Origin: Acidimicrobiales bacterium
GTDB taxonomy: Bacteria; Actinomycetota; Acidimicrobiia; Acidimicrobiales; SHLQ01
Assembly (NCBI GenBank): GCA_020629635.1
Contig: JAHDCX010000001.1
Span: forward strand, 484,525-548,524
Length of the DNA stretch: 64,000 nucleotides
Reading direction: 5' to 3'
Positions 41,619 to 51,097 of this stretch are shown one piece after another. Made by a program: the position numbers and the translations under genes. The notes beneath the pieces are model-generated. The model ran no database searches, was not told where the DNA came from, and saw only the letters and a program-made list of their open reading frames with translations. Each line of letters opens with the position of its first letter. Within the stretch, counting starts at the first letter, position 1.

Positions 41619-43160
41619 ATGTCGAGACGAGCCGGGGGACGAGCCGCCCGCAAAGCCCTCCGCGAAGCACCACCGGCCGACGACGCCGTCGCCATCTGGT
41701 CAGGGATGGCCGGCGGTGCCTACTCGCCGCTCACCGAGCCGGCGATGCAGGCCGTTTTCGACGCAGCGCTCGAGCTGCTCGAGCGGATCGGGATGGGTTC
41801 GGCCCCGCCCGAATTCGTTCAGCTGGTCACGACCGCCGGCGGGTCGGTCGACGAGCAGGGCCGTCTCCTCTTTCCGGCCGACCTGGTTCGTCGCACGATC
41901 GACGGTGCGGCCAAGGAGTTCACGCTCTACAACTTCGCTGGAGACGGCGGGCTGGCGATCGGTGGCAGCCGCGTTCACTATTCGACGGCTGGCGCCGGCG
42001 TCATGATGCTCGATCACGAGACGAAGCGCTTTCGGCATTCGACGCTTCAGGACGTGTACGACACCGGCCGGCTGGTCGACACGCTCGACAACATCGACAT
42101 GTACATCCGGACCGTCGTGGCCCGCGACATGGAAACCGCACGCATGCTCGACCTGAACTGGGCCTACGCCGTCATGGCCAGCACGTCCAAGCCCGTCGGC
42201 ACGTCAATGTTCGAGGCGGCGCACGTGCACGAGATCATCGCCATGTACGACATGGCGTTGGGAGGCGAGGGCGAGTTCCGCAAGCGACCGTTCGCGCTCG
42301 CCAACAACACCTTCGTGGTCCCGCCGCTGCGATTCGCCGAAGAGTCCGCACTCGGCCTGGCTGAACAGGCTCGCGTCGGGATTCCGATCACGTTGCTCTC
42401 CGCGGGTCAAGCCGGCGCCACGTCGCCCGCCGCACTCGCCGGATCGCTCGCTCAAGCATTGGCCGAGTGCCTCGCCGCGCTGGTCTGCGTGAACCTGATC
42501 TCGCCAGGGCACCCCTGCGTCATGGGGATGTGGCCCTTTGTCTCCGACCTCCGAACCGGAGCGATGAGCGGCGGAAGCGGCGAAGAGGCAGTGCTCAACG
42601 CGGCGTCAGCGCAGCTGATCAATTGGCTCGGTCTTCCGTCGGGGGTTGCCGCGGGCATGGCGGACTCCAAGCTCCCCGACAACCAGGCGGGCCACGAGAA
42701 GGCCCTCACGGTCGGACTCGCGGCGCACGCCGGGTCGAACATCGTCTTCGAGTCGGCGGGCATGCTCGCCTCGATCATGGCGGGATCGCACGAAGCGCTG
42801 GTCATCGACAATGACATGATCGGTTCGGTTGCCCGGACCGTGCGCGGGATCGAGGTCGACGCAGACACGCTCAGCGTCGACGTCATCGACTCGGTCATCA
42901 ATGGCGAGGGTCACTTTCTCGGGCACCCGCAGACGCTGTCGATGATGCAGACCGAGTACACGTATCCACTCGTGGGAGATCGCCTGAGCCCCGACGACTG
43001 GGTCGACGCCGGCGCCCGCTCGATCGAAGAGACGGCCCACGACTACGTCGTGCGCACGCTGGCCACGCACCTGCCCCGACATCTGCCAGCGGATCGGGAC
43101 GCCAAGATCCGCGACGCATTTCCGATCGAGCTCGGTCCGTTGTCGTCGATGATCGACTGA
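41619..43160 (+). CDS. MttB-superfamily corrinoid methyltransferase (non-pyrrolysine)
   Basis: 513 aa. Belongs to the trimethylamine methyltransferase (MttB) superfamily of TIM-barrel corrinoid-dependent demethylases. YSTAGAGVMMLDHETKRFR, LLSAGQAGATSPAALAGSLAQALAE, GMADSKLPDNQAGHEKALT and FESAGMLASIMAGSHEALV are conserved family blocks. The ORF has no in-frame amber codon, so this is a pyrrolysine-free member, which typically demethylates quaternary amines such as glycine betaine, proline betaine or carnitine. No corrinoid protein or second methyltransferase gene lies nearby. It is preceded by the conservon and faces the amidase gene. Confidence 0.85.
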   Translation: MSRRAGGRAARKALREAPPADDAVAIWSGMAGGAYSPLTEPAMQAVFDAALELLERIGMGSAPPEFVQLVTTAGGSVDEQGRLLFPADLVRRTIDGAAKEFTLYNFAGDGGLAIGGSRVHYSTAGAGVMMLDHETKRFRHSTLQDVYDTGRLVDTLDNIDMYIRTVVARDMETARMLDLNWAYAVMASTSKPVGTSMFEAAHVHEIIAMYDMALGGEGEFRKRPFALANNTFVVPPLRFAEESALGLAEQARVGIPITLLSAGQAGATSPAALAGSLAQALAECLAALVCVNLISPGHPCVMGMWPFVSDLRTGAMSGGSGEEAVLNAASAQLINWLGLPSGVAAGMADSKLPDNQAGHEKALTVGLAAHAGSNIVFESAGMLASIMAGSHEALVIDNDMIGSVARTVRGIEVDADTLSVDVIDSVINGEGHFLGHPQTLSMMQTEYTYPLVGDRLSPDDWVDAGARSIEETAHDYVVRTLATHLPRHLPADRDAKIRDAFPIELGPLSSMID

Positions 43161-43162
43161 CG

Positions 43163-44536
43163 TCAGCCCGAAAGCACTCGTTCGATCACGGCAGCCATCG
43201 ACAGCAACGCTGCGTCGGCGCCCACCGGTGCGACCAGCTGCAGCCCAACGGGCAAGCCGTTCGCCGTGCCCGCCGGTATCGAGATCGCGGGGCAACCCGT
43301 CGTGGTGATGATGCAACACGCCGACATCCACTCGAGGTAGTCGTGTTGATCGACGCCCTCGATCCGGGACGGGTATTCGGTTTCGACCGGGAAGGGGAGC
43401 ACCTGCGCGGCGGGCAGGGCGAGCAGGTCGTACGACTCGAAGAAGGTGGTCATGGAGGCGTGGATTCGCGCCCGGTCCTGCTCGGCGGCCAACAGGTCGT
43501 CGAGTTGCAGCGAACGCCCGTACGCGACGTTCTCTCGCACCGACGCCTTGCAATCGTCGAGCTGCTCGCCGAGCTCGTCGCCGAGACCCCGGTAGCTGAG
43601 GCCTCGGAGCACGCGGAACACGTCCATCGCAGCGTGGAGGTCGGGCGTGGCGTCGAATGTCTCGATCCCCGAGACGCGAGAGGCGTCTTCGAGCGCTCGG
43701 CGACAAGTGAACAAGACGGCCTTCTCGGCGGTGAACGCACCCCCGAGGTCGCCCGCCCAGGCGATCCGGATCGTGCCTGGCGCGGCGGTCACCGACTCAA
43801 AGCTCGAACCCGGATCGGGCAGCGACAACGGATCCCTCGGGTCAGGACCAGCGAGCGCGGACAAGAGCAGTGCGCAGTCGGCGACCGTCCGAGCCATCGG
43901 GCCGCGCACCCCCGATCGAAGCAGGTGGGTGGATCGGTCAGGAATCGATGGGACGCGACCGACCGATGGTCGCAGACCGACAACGCCGCAGAATGCGGCG
44001 GGGTTCCGAAGCGATCCGCCCAGATCGCTTCCGTCGGCGATCGGTAGCATGCCCGACGCGAGCGCACTCGCCGCTCCTCCCGACGAGCCGCGGGCACTTC
44101 GAGCAGGGTCGTGTGGGTTGCGGGTGACGCCGTGGATCTCGTTGAAGGTATGTGACCCGGTTCCGAACTCGGGGGTGTTGGTCTTGCCGATGATGATCGC
44201 TCCGGCCGCACGGAGTCGCTGTGCGACGATTCCGTCCTGCTCGACGGGCTCGCTCGATGTGGTGGTCGAACCCGCACGGGTCGGGAGACCGGCCACGTCT
44301 TCGAGATCCTTGACGGCGACCGGGAGACCGTGGAGGGGACCACGAGGTGCAGCATCATCGTCGAGCCGGCGCGCCTCGGCCCGGATCTGATCGTCGTCGT
44401 ACATCGCGACGATGGCGTTGAGGTGTGGGTTGCGTTCGGCGATGCGGTCGAGGTGGGCATCGACGACCTCGAGCGCAGAGAGTTCGCCGGATCGGGTGTG
44501 GGCGACGAGGTCGACGGCATCACGGTCCGGGATCAT
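43163..44536 (-). CDS. Amidase signature family protein
   Basis: 457 aa. The Ser-cis-Ser-Lys triad is visible: VAVKD (Lys) early, RSARGSSGGAASALASG with the cis-Ser, and GSDLGGSLRNPAAFCG with the catalytic Ser. It resembles amidases of the GatA/aryl-acylamidase group but lacks GatB/C neighbours, so it is a stand-alone amidase. Substrate unknown. TAGGTT six nt upstream of its ATG overlaps the divergent promoter of the protease gene, giving shared divergent -10 boxes. Confidence 0.88.
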   Translation of the reverse strand: MIPDRDAVDLVAHTRSGELSALEVVDAHLDRIAERNPHLNAIVAMYDDDQIRAEARRLDDDAAPRGPLHGLPVAVKDLEDVAGLPTRAGSTTTSSEPVEQDGIVAQRLRAAGAIIIGKTNTPEFGTGSHTFNEIHGVTRNPHDPARSARGSSGGAASALASGMLPIADGSDLGGSLRNPAAFCGVVGLRPSVGRVPSIPDRSTHLLRSGVRGPMARTVADCALLLSALAGPDPRDPLSLPDPGSSFESVTAAPGTIRIAWAGDLGGAFTAEKAVLFTCRRALEDASRVSGIETFDATPDLHAAMDVFRVLRGLSYRGLGDELGEQLDDCKASVRENVAYGRSLQLDDLLAAEQDRARIHASMTTFFESYDLLALPAAQVLPFPVETEYPSRIEGVDQHDYLEWMSACCIITTTGCPAISIPAGTANGLPVGLQLVAPVGADAALLSMAAVIERVLSG

Positions 44537-44542
44537 CGCCGC

Positions 44543-44552
44543 AACCTAGCCT
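44543..44552. promoter_or_regulatory. Overlapping divergent -10 boxes (amidase and secreted protease genes)
   Basis: On the minus strand TAGGTT (44548-44543) lies 6 nt before the amidase ATG; on the plus strand TAGCCT (44547-44552) lies 6 nt before the protease ATG. They share the CTAG-centred sequence AACCTAGCCT, so the two leaderless promoters overlap. Confidence 0.55.
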
Positions 44553-44558
44553 TGGGTG

Positions 44559-46232
44559 ATGACCAACACTCGGTCGTTGTTGATCGGTGCCGCAGGGATG
44601 TTGCTCCTCGTCCTCGTCGCGGCCGGAGGTTTCCTCCTCGGACGCTCGGGAGACGATGCCACGGGAGACGATGCATCGTCGGCGGACCCAACGCCGTCGA
44701 CGACGACCCCCGACGTCGCCACGACCGTGGTGCCGTCCGGTGACGTCACGACGACGCGGGCTCAGGCACTCCGCTCCACGTCGTCGACAACCCCGCCGGC
44801 CAGCGCTGCACCCGCAGTGCAGGAGTTCTCCGACCTCTTCGAAGCACTTCGAGGAGCCGTCGGCCGTGTCGACGCAGTCGGTTGCGATGCCGAATCCCAA
44901 GGAACCGCCTTTCTGGTGTCTCCCGAGATCGCCTACACCGCACAACACGTCGTGGACGACGCGGCGGAGATCGCGCTGCGGATCGGCGGCGAGCGTGTCG
45001 AGGCCGAAGTCCTTGGCGCCGATGCGGCTCTCGATGTTGCGGTCCTACGTCTCGCTCGCCCCATCGAGAACGCGCCGATTCTCGAGATTGCGTCCGAGTC
45101 ACCCCGGGTGGGCGAGGAGGTCGCGGCCATGGGCCATCCACGGGGCCTCCCGCTCGCGTTGACCGTCGGCCGGGTCACCTCCATGAACGGCTCGTTCGAC
45201 TTTGGCTCGGGAGACGCCCTGGACAACTTGATCCAGACCGATGCGGTGGTCGCACCCGGCAGTTCGGGAGGGCCACTGATCGATCGGATGGGCCGCGTCG
45301 TCGGGATCGTCATCCTGAAGGATCTTGCTGCCGAGGGGCTGATGTACGCCGGCGACATCCAGGGGTCGATCGGCGTGCTCACCGACTGGCGCGACGCCGC
45401 CACGGTGCAGCGTCCGGCCGTCTGCGTTGGTTCGCTCGACCTGGACACGATCGAGAGCTTCGCCGCGGACACGATCGGCGCCACGGTGGATCATCCCGAA
45501 CTCGCCCGTCTGCAACTGACGTTTGCGGCCTACACCCAGGCGATCAACTCGGGCCGCGCCGAAGACGGATTCGCACTTCTCGGCCCCGCCATCACGACGA
45601 ACAACTCCGCTGCTGCGTGGGCGGAGGGCCAGGCCACGTCGTCGTTGTGGGGTTGGACGATCCGTTCGATCGACCAACCCGTCGCCGGGACCCTCGACGT
45701 GCGATCGACCTTCATGAGCACGCAGGAAGCGGCATTCGGTTTCGACGGGGAGAGCACCTGCACCCGCTGGGACATCACCCACGAGCTCGTCGATGGAGAG
45801 CTCGATGGGCGGCCGTTCTGGTTCGTGAACCGATCACGAGCGACCGACGGGGGTGGGCCGGTTGATTGCGCCGGTTGGGAACCGTCGCTCGCCCAGGAGT
45901 GGGTCATCGACCCGATCGCCGAAGGCGATGCGTTCGCAGGATCCTCGGTGCTCGATCCGGGGACCTACGACGCCTGGTTCACCGACGTTGATGCCGGAGC
46001 GACCGTGGTGGTCGACCTGGATTCCTCGTTCGACACGTTCGATCCGCTTCTCGAGATCTTCGGCGCCGATGGTCGTCTTCTGGCGGAAAACGACGACCGC
46101 GGCGACGGCACGTTGAACTCATCGGCGACCGCAGAGGTGGCGGCGAGCGGTCCGATCCAGATTCGTGTTCAGGATCTCGCCCACGTTTCTGGTGGGGAGT
46201 ATGAGCTGACCGTCGCAGTTGCCGCCGGCTGA
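44559..46232 (+). CDS. Secreted S1C-type serine protease with C-terminal domain
   Basis: 557 aa. N-terminal signal anchor (LLIGAAGMLLLVLVAAGGFLL) and a Ser/Thr/Pro linker, then a trypsin-like/HtrA-like protease domain with His130 (TAQHVV), Asp159 (ALDVAVLRL) and Ser236 (APGSSGGP). No PDZ domain is evident. The C-terminal 200 residues include a PPC-like beta-rich segment (YDAWFTDVDAGATVVVDLDSSFDTFDPLLEIFG, near residues 475-500). The ATG at 44559 is favoured over the GTG three nt earlier by its -10 box. It is probably exported and anchored at the cell surface. Substrate unknown. Confidence 0.85.
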   Translation: MTNTRSLLIGAAGMLLLVLVAAGGFLLGRSGDDATGDDASSADPTPSTTTPDVATTVVPSGDVTTTRAQALRSTSSTTPPASAAPAVQEFSDLFEALRGAVGRVDAVGCDAESQGTAFLVSPEIAYTAQHVVDDAAEIALRIGGERVEAEVLGADAALDVAVLRLARPIENAPILEIASESPRVGEEVAAMGHPRGLPLALTVGRVTSMNGSFDFGSGDALDNLIQTDAVVAPGSSGGPLIDRMGRVVGIVILKDLAAEGLMYAGDIQGSIGVLTDWRDAATVQRPAVCVGSLDLDTIESFAADTIGATVDHPELARLQLTFAAYTQAINSGRAEDGFALLGPAITTNNSAAAWAEGQATSSLWGWTIRSIDQPVAGTLDVRSTFMSTQEAAFGFDGESTCTRWDITHELVDGELDGRPFWFVNRSRATDGGGPVDCAGWEPSLAQEWVIDPIAEGDAFAGSSVLDPGTYDAWFTDVDAGATVVVDLDSSFDTFDPLLEIFGADGRLLAENDDRGDGTLNSSATAEVAASGPIQIRVQDLAHVSGGEYELTVAVAAG

Positions 46233-46234
46233 GG

Positions 46235-47299
46235 TCAACCCGGAGTCCGGATCCTCCAACGGGTGGCCTCGGCGTCGCCGAAGAGGACGACCTCGTCGCC
46301 TGCGGACGTCGTGAGGTGAGTTGCTCGTTCGAGGTCGATCGAGGCCCGCTCGAGCTCCACCGTTCCCTCTGGGGGGTCAACGCCGTAGATGGCACAGCCA
46401 TTACGTGAAACGAAGTTGGCGAGCTCTGCGAGGGCGTCATGCCGGTCGAAGACGTCGGCCACGACCTCGAGCCCATACGCCGCGTTGAACACTCCGGCTT
46501 TTGCGGTCGGGCCGTACTTCGCGGTCGTTGGATGGGGTGCAGAATCGGTGCCGAGGCAGAACGCCGGGTCACCGGAGATGACCGTCGCAACGAGGCGCTC
46601 ACGATCTGCTGCCGAATTGATGACGGGCTTGCAGTACAGGTCGGGCTTCATCCCGGATGCGAGCAGGTCCGAGCGGTCTCGAGCGAGATGATGCGGGGTG
46701 ACCGTGGCTGCGCACTGTGGGTGTTCGGCCACGAAATCGACCCCAGCTGCCGTGCTGACGTGTTCGACGGTGACGCCGAGTTCGGGGATTGCGGCACACA
46801 ACGGGGCGAGCTCCTCAGTGAGGAACGCCTCTTCACGATCGAAGATGTCGATGGTCGGGTCGGTGCTCTCGGCGTGGACCAGCAAGCGGATTCTCGCCTC
46901 GGCCATACGTTCGAAGAGCGTCATGAACGACGCGAGTGACGTCCCGCCACCGTCGGAGTTGGTGGTCGCCCCTGCCGGGTAGTACTTGACCGCAGCGGCC
47001 TCCCCGCTCTCGTGGGAGGTCACGAGCTCGTCTGCGTCGATGGCGGGGGAGCAATACCAGACAATCCACGGGGTGAAGGGGTCCAGCTCTCGGTGCTCGC
47101 TCGGGGGCACGGCGGCGAGGATGCGGTTGCGATAGGCAACGGCGGCGCTCGCGTCGGTGATCGGCGGCACGAGGTTTGGCATCACCATCGAGTGTCGGAA
47201 GCGTCTGGCGGAGTAGCCCACCACCGCCTCCAGCATCGGCCCGTCGCGGAGGTGCACGTGCCAGTCGTCGGGCGTCGGAATCTCGATGGAGCTCGCCAC
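46235..47299 (-). CDS. pyrC: Dihydroorotase (PyrC type)
   Basis: 354 aa from the GTG at 47299, close to the 348 aa of the enterobacterial type. Zinc enzyme of pyrimidine synthesis that cyclises carbamoyl aspartate to dihydroorotate. TPDDWHVHLRDGPML (metal HxH), VKYYPAGATTNSDGG (carboxylated Lys in KYYPAG), TVEHVSTAAG, TVTPHHLARD and CLGTDSAPHPTTAK (catalytic Asp) match PyrC. TACGAT seven nt before the GTG supports the start. The gene is alone rather than in a pyr operon, and its stop lies 2 nt from the convergent protease stop. Confidence 0.95.
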   Translation of the reverse strand: MASSIEIPTPDDWHVHLRDGPMLEAVVGYSARRFRHSMVMPNLVPPITDASAAVAYRNRILAAVPPSEHRELDPFTPWIVWYCSPAIDADELVTSHESGEAAAVKYYPAGATTNSDGGGTSLASFMTLFERMAEARIRLLVHAESTDPTIDIFDREEAFLTEELAPLCAAIPELGVTVEHVSTAAGVDFVAEHPQCAATVTPHHLARDRSDLLASGMKPDLYCKPVINSAADRERLVATVISGDPAFCLGTDSAPHPTTAKYGPTAKAGVFNAAYGLEVVADVFDRHDALAELANFVSRNGCAIYGVDPPEGTVELERASIDLERATHLTTSAGDEVVLFGDAEATRWRIRTPG

Positions 47300-47306
47300 G
47301 GAGGGG

Positions 47307-47312
47307 ATCGTA
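47307..47312 (-). promoter_or_regulatory. -10 box TACGAT for pyrC
   Basis: TACGAT ends 7 nt before the GTG at 47299, supporting a leaderless pyrC transcript. Confidence 0.5.
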
Positions 47313-47352
47313 CGTGCGAGGATGCTGGCCGACCGCACCCAGGGAGACATCG

Positions 47353-48060
47353 ATGTCTGAATCCACCCTCGTCTCGACCCGGCTGGCATTGCATCGCCTC
47401 GCCACGTACGTAATCGCTCCGGCGCGATACCGGGTCACCGACCGGTTCGGGCTTCGTTCGATCGGGGATGGATTCGGTACGCCGCAGTTCGAGGGACGAC
47501 AGATCCGGGTGTCAGGAGACGAACTCATCGACGTCCGAGACGGTCACGAGGTCCGTCACCCGATCACGACCTTGCGTGCCGCCGCCGACGCCCTCGAATC
47601 CGACATCGACCCCGAAACCGCGGCCGAACACGATTCGCCACCGCTCGGCGACGTCGACGAGCCACTCGAGGTCGATGCAGCGGCGAGCCGCTCGCTCGGC
47701 GACTTCTGGACGATGGGGACCGCTGCGCTCGAACAGGTTCGCGCCGCCGAGCACTCGGTGGATCCGAGCATCGTGCAGCTCTGGCCCGGGCACTTCGACG
47801 CCGCCGTCGAGGTCGGGGATGACGATCACCGCGCGAGCTACGGAGCATCTCCGGGCGATCCTGCGATTCCTGAGCCGTACTGCTACGTCAGCATCTGGTG
47901 GCCCGATCGTGTGCGGGGCGATCTCGACGACCCGTTCTTCTCCGCATCGAGCTTTCGTGGCGCCGTCGTTCGGGCGAGGGCGCTCGGCGATGTCGACCCT
48001 GCGGCAGCGGCAGCCGAGTTCTATCTCGAAGCGAGGGACCGGATCGAGGGGCGGGCCTGA
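47353..48060 (+). CDS. Conserved hypothetical protein
   Basis: 235 aa. No recognised domain. GGGAG six nt before the ATG gives a good ribosome site, so a real gene is likely. The sequence is soluble-looking, with HPITTLRAAADALESDIDP, then LGDFWTMGTAALEQVRA, VQLWPGHFDAAVEVGDDDHRASYG-type and PYCYVSIWWPD segments, which seem conserved in related actinobacteria from memory only. The gene diverges from pyrC and faces the VWA operon. No function assigned. Confidence 0.65.
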   Translation: MSESTLVSTRLALHRLATYVIAPARYRVTDRFGLRSIGDGFGTPQFEGRQIRVSGDELIDVRDGHEVRHPITTLRAAADALESDIDPETAAEHDSPPLGDVDEPLEVDAAASRSLGDFWTMGTAALEQVRAAEHSVDPSIVQLWPGHFDAAVEVGDDDHRASYGASPGDPAIPEPYCYVSIWWPDRVRGDLDDPFFSASSFRGAVVRARALGDVDPAAAAAEFYLEARDRIEGRA

Positions 48061-48078
48061 GCAGCGGTTTTCGGGTCG

Positions 48079-49164
48079 TCAGGTCCTGCGCCAGAGCATC
48101 GCCACAGCGCCTGCAGTGAGGAGTGCGAGCAGTCCTGCGACAGCAAACCCCACACTGATCTCGGTCTGTTCGTCCTGCAATACGACCTGGCTTGGGAGCT
48201 CGTTGAAGACCTGCAGGAGCTGCTCGGCGTCCTGCGCCCGGAAGTACTCGCCGCCCGTGAGGTCGGCCATCGACTGCAGCGTGGGCTCGTCGATCACCAG
48301 GAACGGTCGCAGCTCGTCGAGCGTTGCGCCGCCGAGATCAGGACTTCCGTTGCGAAACCCTCCGAACCCTGGTGCGAACGAACCCGGCCCGATCTGGTTC
48401 GGTGCGCAGATCATCTCCGCGATCGAGTCGCTCCCGAAGCCGATCGTGTACACCCGAACCCGCCGATCGAAGGCCTGCTGAGCGGCGATCAGCGGTTCGA
48501 CACCCTGGCTGTTCGCGCCATCGGTCAAGAGCACCACGATGTCGGGGACGAAGTCGTCCGATGCCTCGAGTTCGGCCCGGTCGACGTCGTCGGAAAGGTC
48601 CTGGAGTGCCGGAGCGACGTCGGGATTGATCTCCGAGATCGCATCGATCGATTTGAGGGTTGCGTTCCCGATTCCGGTGCCGAGCGAGGTGGTGAAACGG
48701 TCGATGGCCATGACCAGGTCATCGGTGTCATCGGTGGGCGGGACGACGAGCTCGGCCGTGGCGCCAAAAGCAACGATGCCGATGCGAGTCCCGTCGTCCC
48801 TCGCAGACACGAACGAGCGGGCCGCCTCTTGCGCCGCAGCGAGCCGATTCGGTTGCACGTCGGTCGAACACATCGACAAGGAGACGTCGAGCGCAAGGAT
48901 GATCGAGGTTCGATTCAGAGGCACCTCGACGACGGCCTGCGGCCTCGCAGAGGCGACGCCGAGCGCGGCCAGTCCCAGCGCGAAGAGCGCAACAGGGACG
49001 TGGCGTCGCCACGTTGGCCCCGTCGGGTTGGCAGCCCGGACCACGGTGAGACTCGAGTAGCGAACTGGTTCCCGGCGGCGACGCCGAAGCGACCAGACGT
49101 GGAGCGCAACGAGGAGGATCGGTACGAGCAGGCTGAAGAGCATCAGCGGCCATTCGAAGGTCAC
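48079..49164 (-). CDS. VWA domain membrane protein (BatA/BatB-like), distal
   Basis: 361 aa. An N-terminal hydrophobic segment (LMLFSLLVPILLVALHVWS), a second helix, then a VWA domain with MIDAS DVSLSMCST, GIVAFGATAELVVPPTDD and VVLLTDGANSQGV, and a C-terminal helix (VGFAVAGLLALLTAGAVAML). It matches BatA/BatB-like proteins of MoxR-associated operons, involved in envelope stress or protein assembly. It overlaps the preceding VWA gene by 4 nt and is last in the operon. Two long VWA genes in tandem suggest heteromeric action. Confidence 0.88.
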   Translation of the reverse strand: MTFEWPLMLFSLLVPILLVALHVWSLRRRRREPVRYSSLTVVRAANPTGPTWRRHVPVALFALGLAALGVASARPQAVVEVPLNRTSIILALDVSLSMCSTDVQPNRLAAAQEAARSFVSARDDGTRIGIVAFGATAELVVPPTDDTDDLVMAIDRFTTSLGTGIGNATLKSIDAISEINPDVAPALQDLSDDVDRAELEASDDFVPDIVVLLTDGANSQGVEPLIAAQQAFDRRVRVYTIGFGSDSIAEMICAPNQIGPGSFAPGFGGFRNGSPDLGGATLDELRPFLVIDEPTLQSMADLTGGEYFRAQDAEQLLQVFNELPSQVVLQDEQTEISVGFAVAGLLALLTAGAVAMLWRRT

Positions 49165-50168
49165 AGAATCCGACCCTCCCTCACGATGCCGACGGAGGCC
49201 GCAACGAAGGCAAGCAGGAGGCCGGCCAGCGCAAAGAGGGCCGTCAGCTCGATCTCGTCCGGCTCGATACGGAGCGCCCGCTCGACCGAGTCGTAGACCT
49301 GCGTCAGATCGACAGGTGTCTCGGCACGCTGGTAGGTCCCGTTCGTCGTGGCGGCGATCGCCTGCAGCGGTTCTTCGACGAGCGCCGTCGAGAGGTTGAA
49401 ACCATCCAGTTCGAGTACCGAACCGTCGACGGTCCCGATGCCGACCGTGTCGACTCGCAGCCCCACCGTGCTGGCAAGTTCGGCGAAGATCAGCGGGTCC
49501 GTCTCGGTGGTGTCCTCTCCGTCCGACATCATCACGATCACGGCGGAACCGAAATCGTCGACGTCGAGCGGTGGCAGCGCACCTTCTTCGAGTGCGCCGG
49601 GTTCGAAGGTGATCGGTGCGTCCGCGCCCGCGTCGATCGCGGCCAACAGCCCCTGGGACAGCGCCGTTTCGCCGACCGGCTGGAGGCGGTCGATCGCCGC
49701 AAGGACATCGTTGCGGACGGCGGTCGGACGCATGGTCACCAGGCCCGCCGAGGAGAACGAGACGACACCGATCTCGAGGTCGTCTGGCGCGTCGATCACG
49801 AAGTCGCGTGCGGTCTGCTTCGCGAGCTCGAGTCGAGTGCCCGTTTTGTCGTCAGTGGCATCGCCGAGCTCGACGTCCGTCGCCGCCATCGACGCCGAGG
49901 TGTCGAAGGCGAGAATGACCCGACCGGAGAAGCGCGGGACATCGACCTCCGCCGATGGTCGAGCGATGCCGACGAGCAGCGTCGCGAGGGCGAGGAGCAG
50001 AACGACTGGCGCAACGAAGCGTCGTCGCGGCGACGTCGTTGCCACGCCAACCGACGCTCCGAGGGCTGCCCGCCGCGCTCGTCGGGTCCGGTCGAAGCGA
50101 ACGAAGGCGACGACCGCCAGCGGAAGCATCGCCAGGCCGACGAGGGCCAGCGGCCAAAGAAACGTCAT
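49161..50168 (-). CDS. VWA domain membrane protein (BatA/BatB-like), proximal
   Basis: 335 aa. Layout as for the following gene: N-terminal membrane helices (PLALVGLAMLPLAVVAFV, VVLLLALATLLVGIA), MIDAS FDTSASMAATD, VGVVSFSSAG-type strand, VIVMMSDGEDTTETDP and a C-terminal helix. It overlaps the DUF58 gene and the second VWA gene by 4 nt each. The DxSxS metal-binding triad is intact, so ligand binding is probable. BatA/B-like proteins act at the cytoplasmic membrane with MoxR AAA+ ATPases. Confidence 0.88.
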   Translation of the reverse strand: MTFLWPLALVGLAMLPLAVVAFVRFDRTRRARRAALGASVGVATTSPRRRFVAPVVLLLALATLLVGIARPSAEVDVPRFSGRVILAFDTSASMAATDVELGDATDDKTGTRLELAKQTARDFVIDAPDDLEIGVVSFSSAGLVTMRPTAVRNDVLAAIDRLQPVGETALSQGLLAAIDAGADAPITFEPGALEEGALPPLDVDDFGSAVIVMMSDGEDTTETDPLIFAELASTVGLRVDTVGIGTVDGSVLELDGFNLSTALVEEPLQAIAATTNGTYQRAETPVDLTQVYDSVERALRIEPDEIELTALFALAGLLLAFVAASVGIVREGRIL

Positions 50169-51097
50169 CGGATCGTCCCCGGCTGTCTTCCCAGCGCACG
50201 ACCCCCAATCGCGCGGCGTCGAATCGCGCGGCGTCGCACCATGGTCGTGATCGCCGGCACGAGGTCCTCGCCGGTCGCCAGTTCGTGCAGGTCGGCTCCG
50301 GCATGGCCGACCGCCGCCCGGAGCTGCGCGGCCCGCTGCGTGTGGCTCTCGACGAATCGTTCACGAAATCCCGGGTCGTCGGTGTCGATCACGAGCTGTT
50401 CGCCCGTCTCGGCGTCCTCGATGACCACGATCCCCGCGTCGGGGAGCGTCGACTCGTCCGGATTGATGCAGTGGATGACGATCACCTCGTGGCGTCGGCC
50501 GAGTCGGCGTAGCGAGGCTTCCCAGCCCGGTTCGACGAGGAGATCGGACAGGACGAAGACGAGCGAACGACGCCGCATGCGCTCTGCAGCGACCGAGAAC
50601 AGGCCGTCGATGCGGGTCGTCGTCCCGCTCGGCGGCGCCGGGTCGAGTAGGTGCTGGGTGAGCGACAACAGGTGCGCACGGCTGCCGCCGGGTTCGATCA
50701 CTCGTTCGAGCCCGTCGTTCCACAGCACCGCCCCGACTCGATCACCTCGTCGGACGAGCAACTGCGCGACCGCAGCGACGAAGCGAGCGACCGTCTGCTC
50801 CTTGGTCGGAACGGCACCGACCGACATCGAACGCGAGCGATCGATGAGGAACCACGTCGTCAGCTCTCGGTCTTCGACGAACTGGCGAACGTGCGGTTCG
50901 CCGGATCGGGCGGTGACGTTCCAGTCGATGTGGCGGATGTCGTCATCGGGCCGGTAGAGGCGGATGTCGCTCAGGTCGGTACCGGCACCGATCCGTGCCG
51001 TGCGATGGTCGCCCTGCAACACGCCGTCCAGGTGCCGCAGGACCTGCCAGTCGACGTCTCGGAGCACCGCCGCGGCGTCAGGCGCCGGGACGCTCAT
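50165..51097 (-). CDS. DUF58 domain protein
   Basis: 310 aa from the ATG at 51097. A DUF58 protein of the MoxR-linked type: GDHRTARIGAGTDLSDIRLYRPDDDIRHIDWNVTAR-type N-terminal block with the conserved YRPDDDIRHIDW core, LIDRSRSMSVG (degenerate MIDAS-like), and VFVLSDLLVEPGWE. Overlaps the MoxR gene by 20 nt and the proximal VWA gene by 4 nt. An earlier ATG at 51109 would add only four residues. Presumably a soluble partner of MoxR in the same complex. Confidence 0.88.
   Translation of the reverse strand: MSVPAPDAAAVLRDVDWQVLRHLDGVLQGDHRTARIGAGTDLSDIRLYRPDDDIRHIDWNVTARSGEPHVRQFVEDRELTTWFLIDRSRSMSVGAVPTKEQTVARFVAAVAQLLVRRGDRVGAVLWNDGLERVIEPGGSRAHLLSLTQHLLDPAPPSGTTTRIDGLFSVAAERMRRRSLVFVLSDLLVEPGWEASLRRLGRRHEVIVIHCINPDESTLPDAGIVVIEDAETGEQLVIDTDDPGFRERFVESHTQRAAQLRAAVGHAGADLHELATGEDLVPAITTMVRRRAIRRRAIGGRALGRQPGTIR

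Noticed and set aside
41619-43160. Pyrrolysine-encoding MttB gene
   Set aside because: No in-frame TAG occurs inside the 513-codon frame, so this is the pyrrolysine-free subfamily.
43163-44536. GatA subunit of the glutamyl-tRNA amidotransferase
   Set aside because: The amidase core fits, but gatB and gatC are absent nearby and the sequence looks like a stand-alone amidase.
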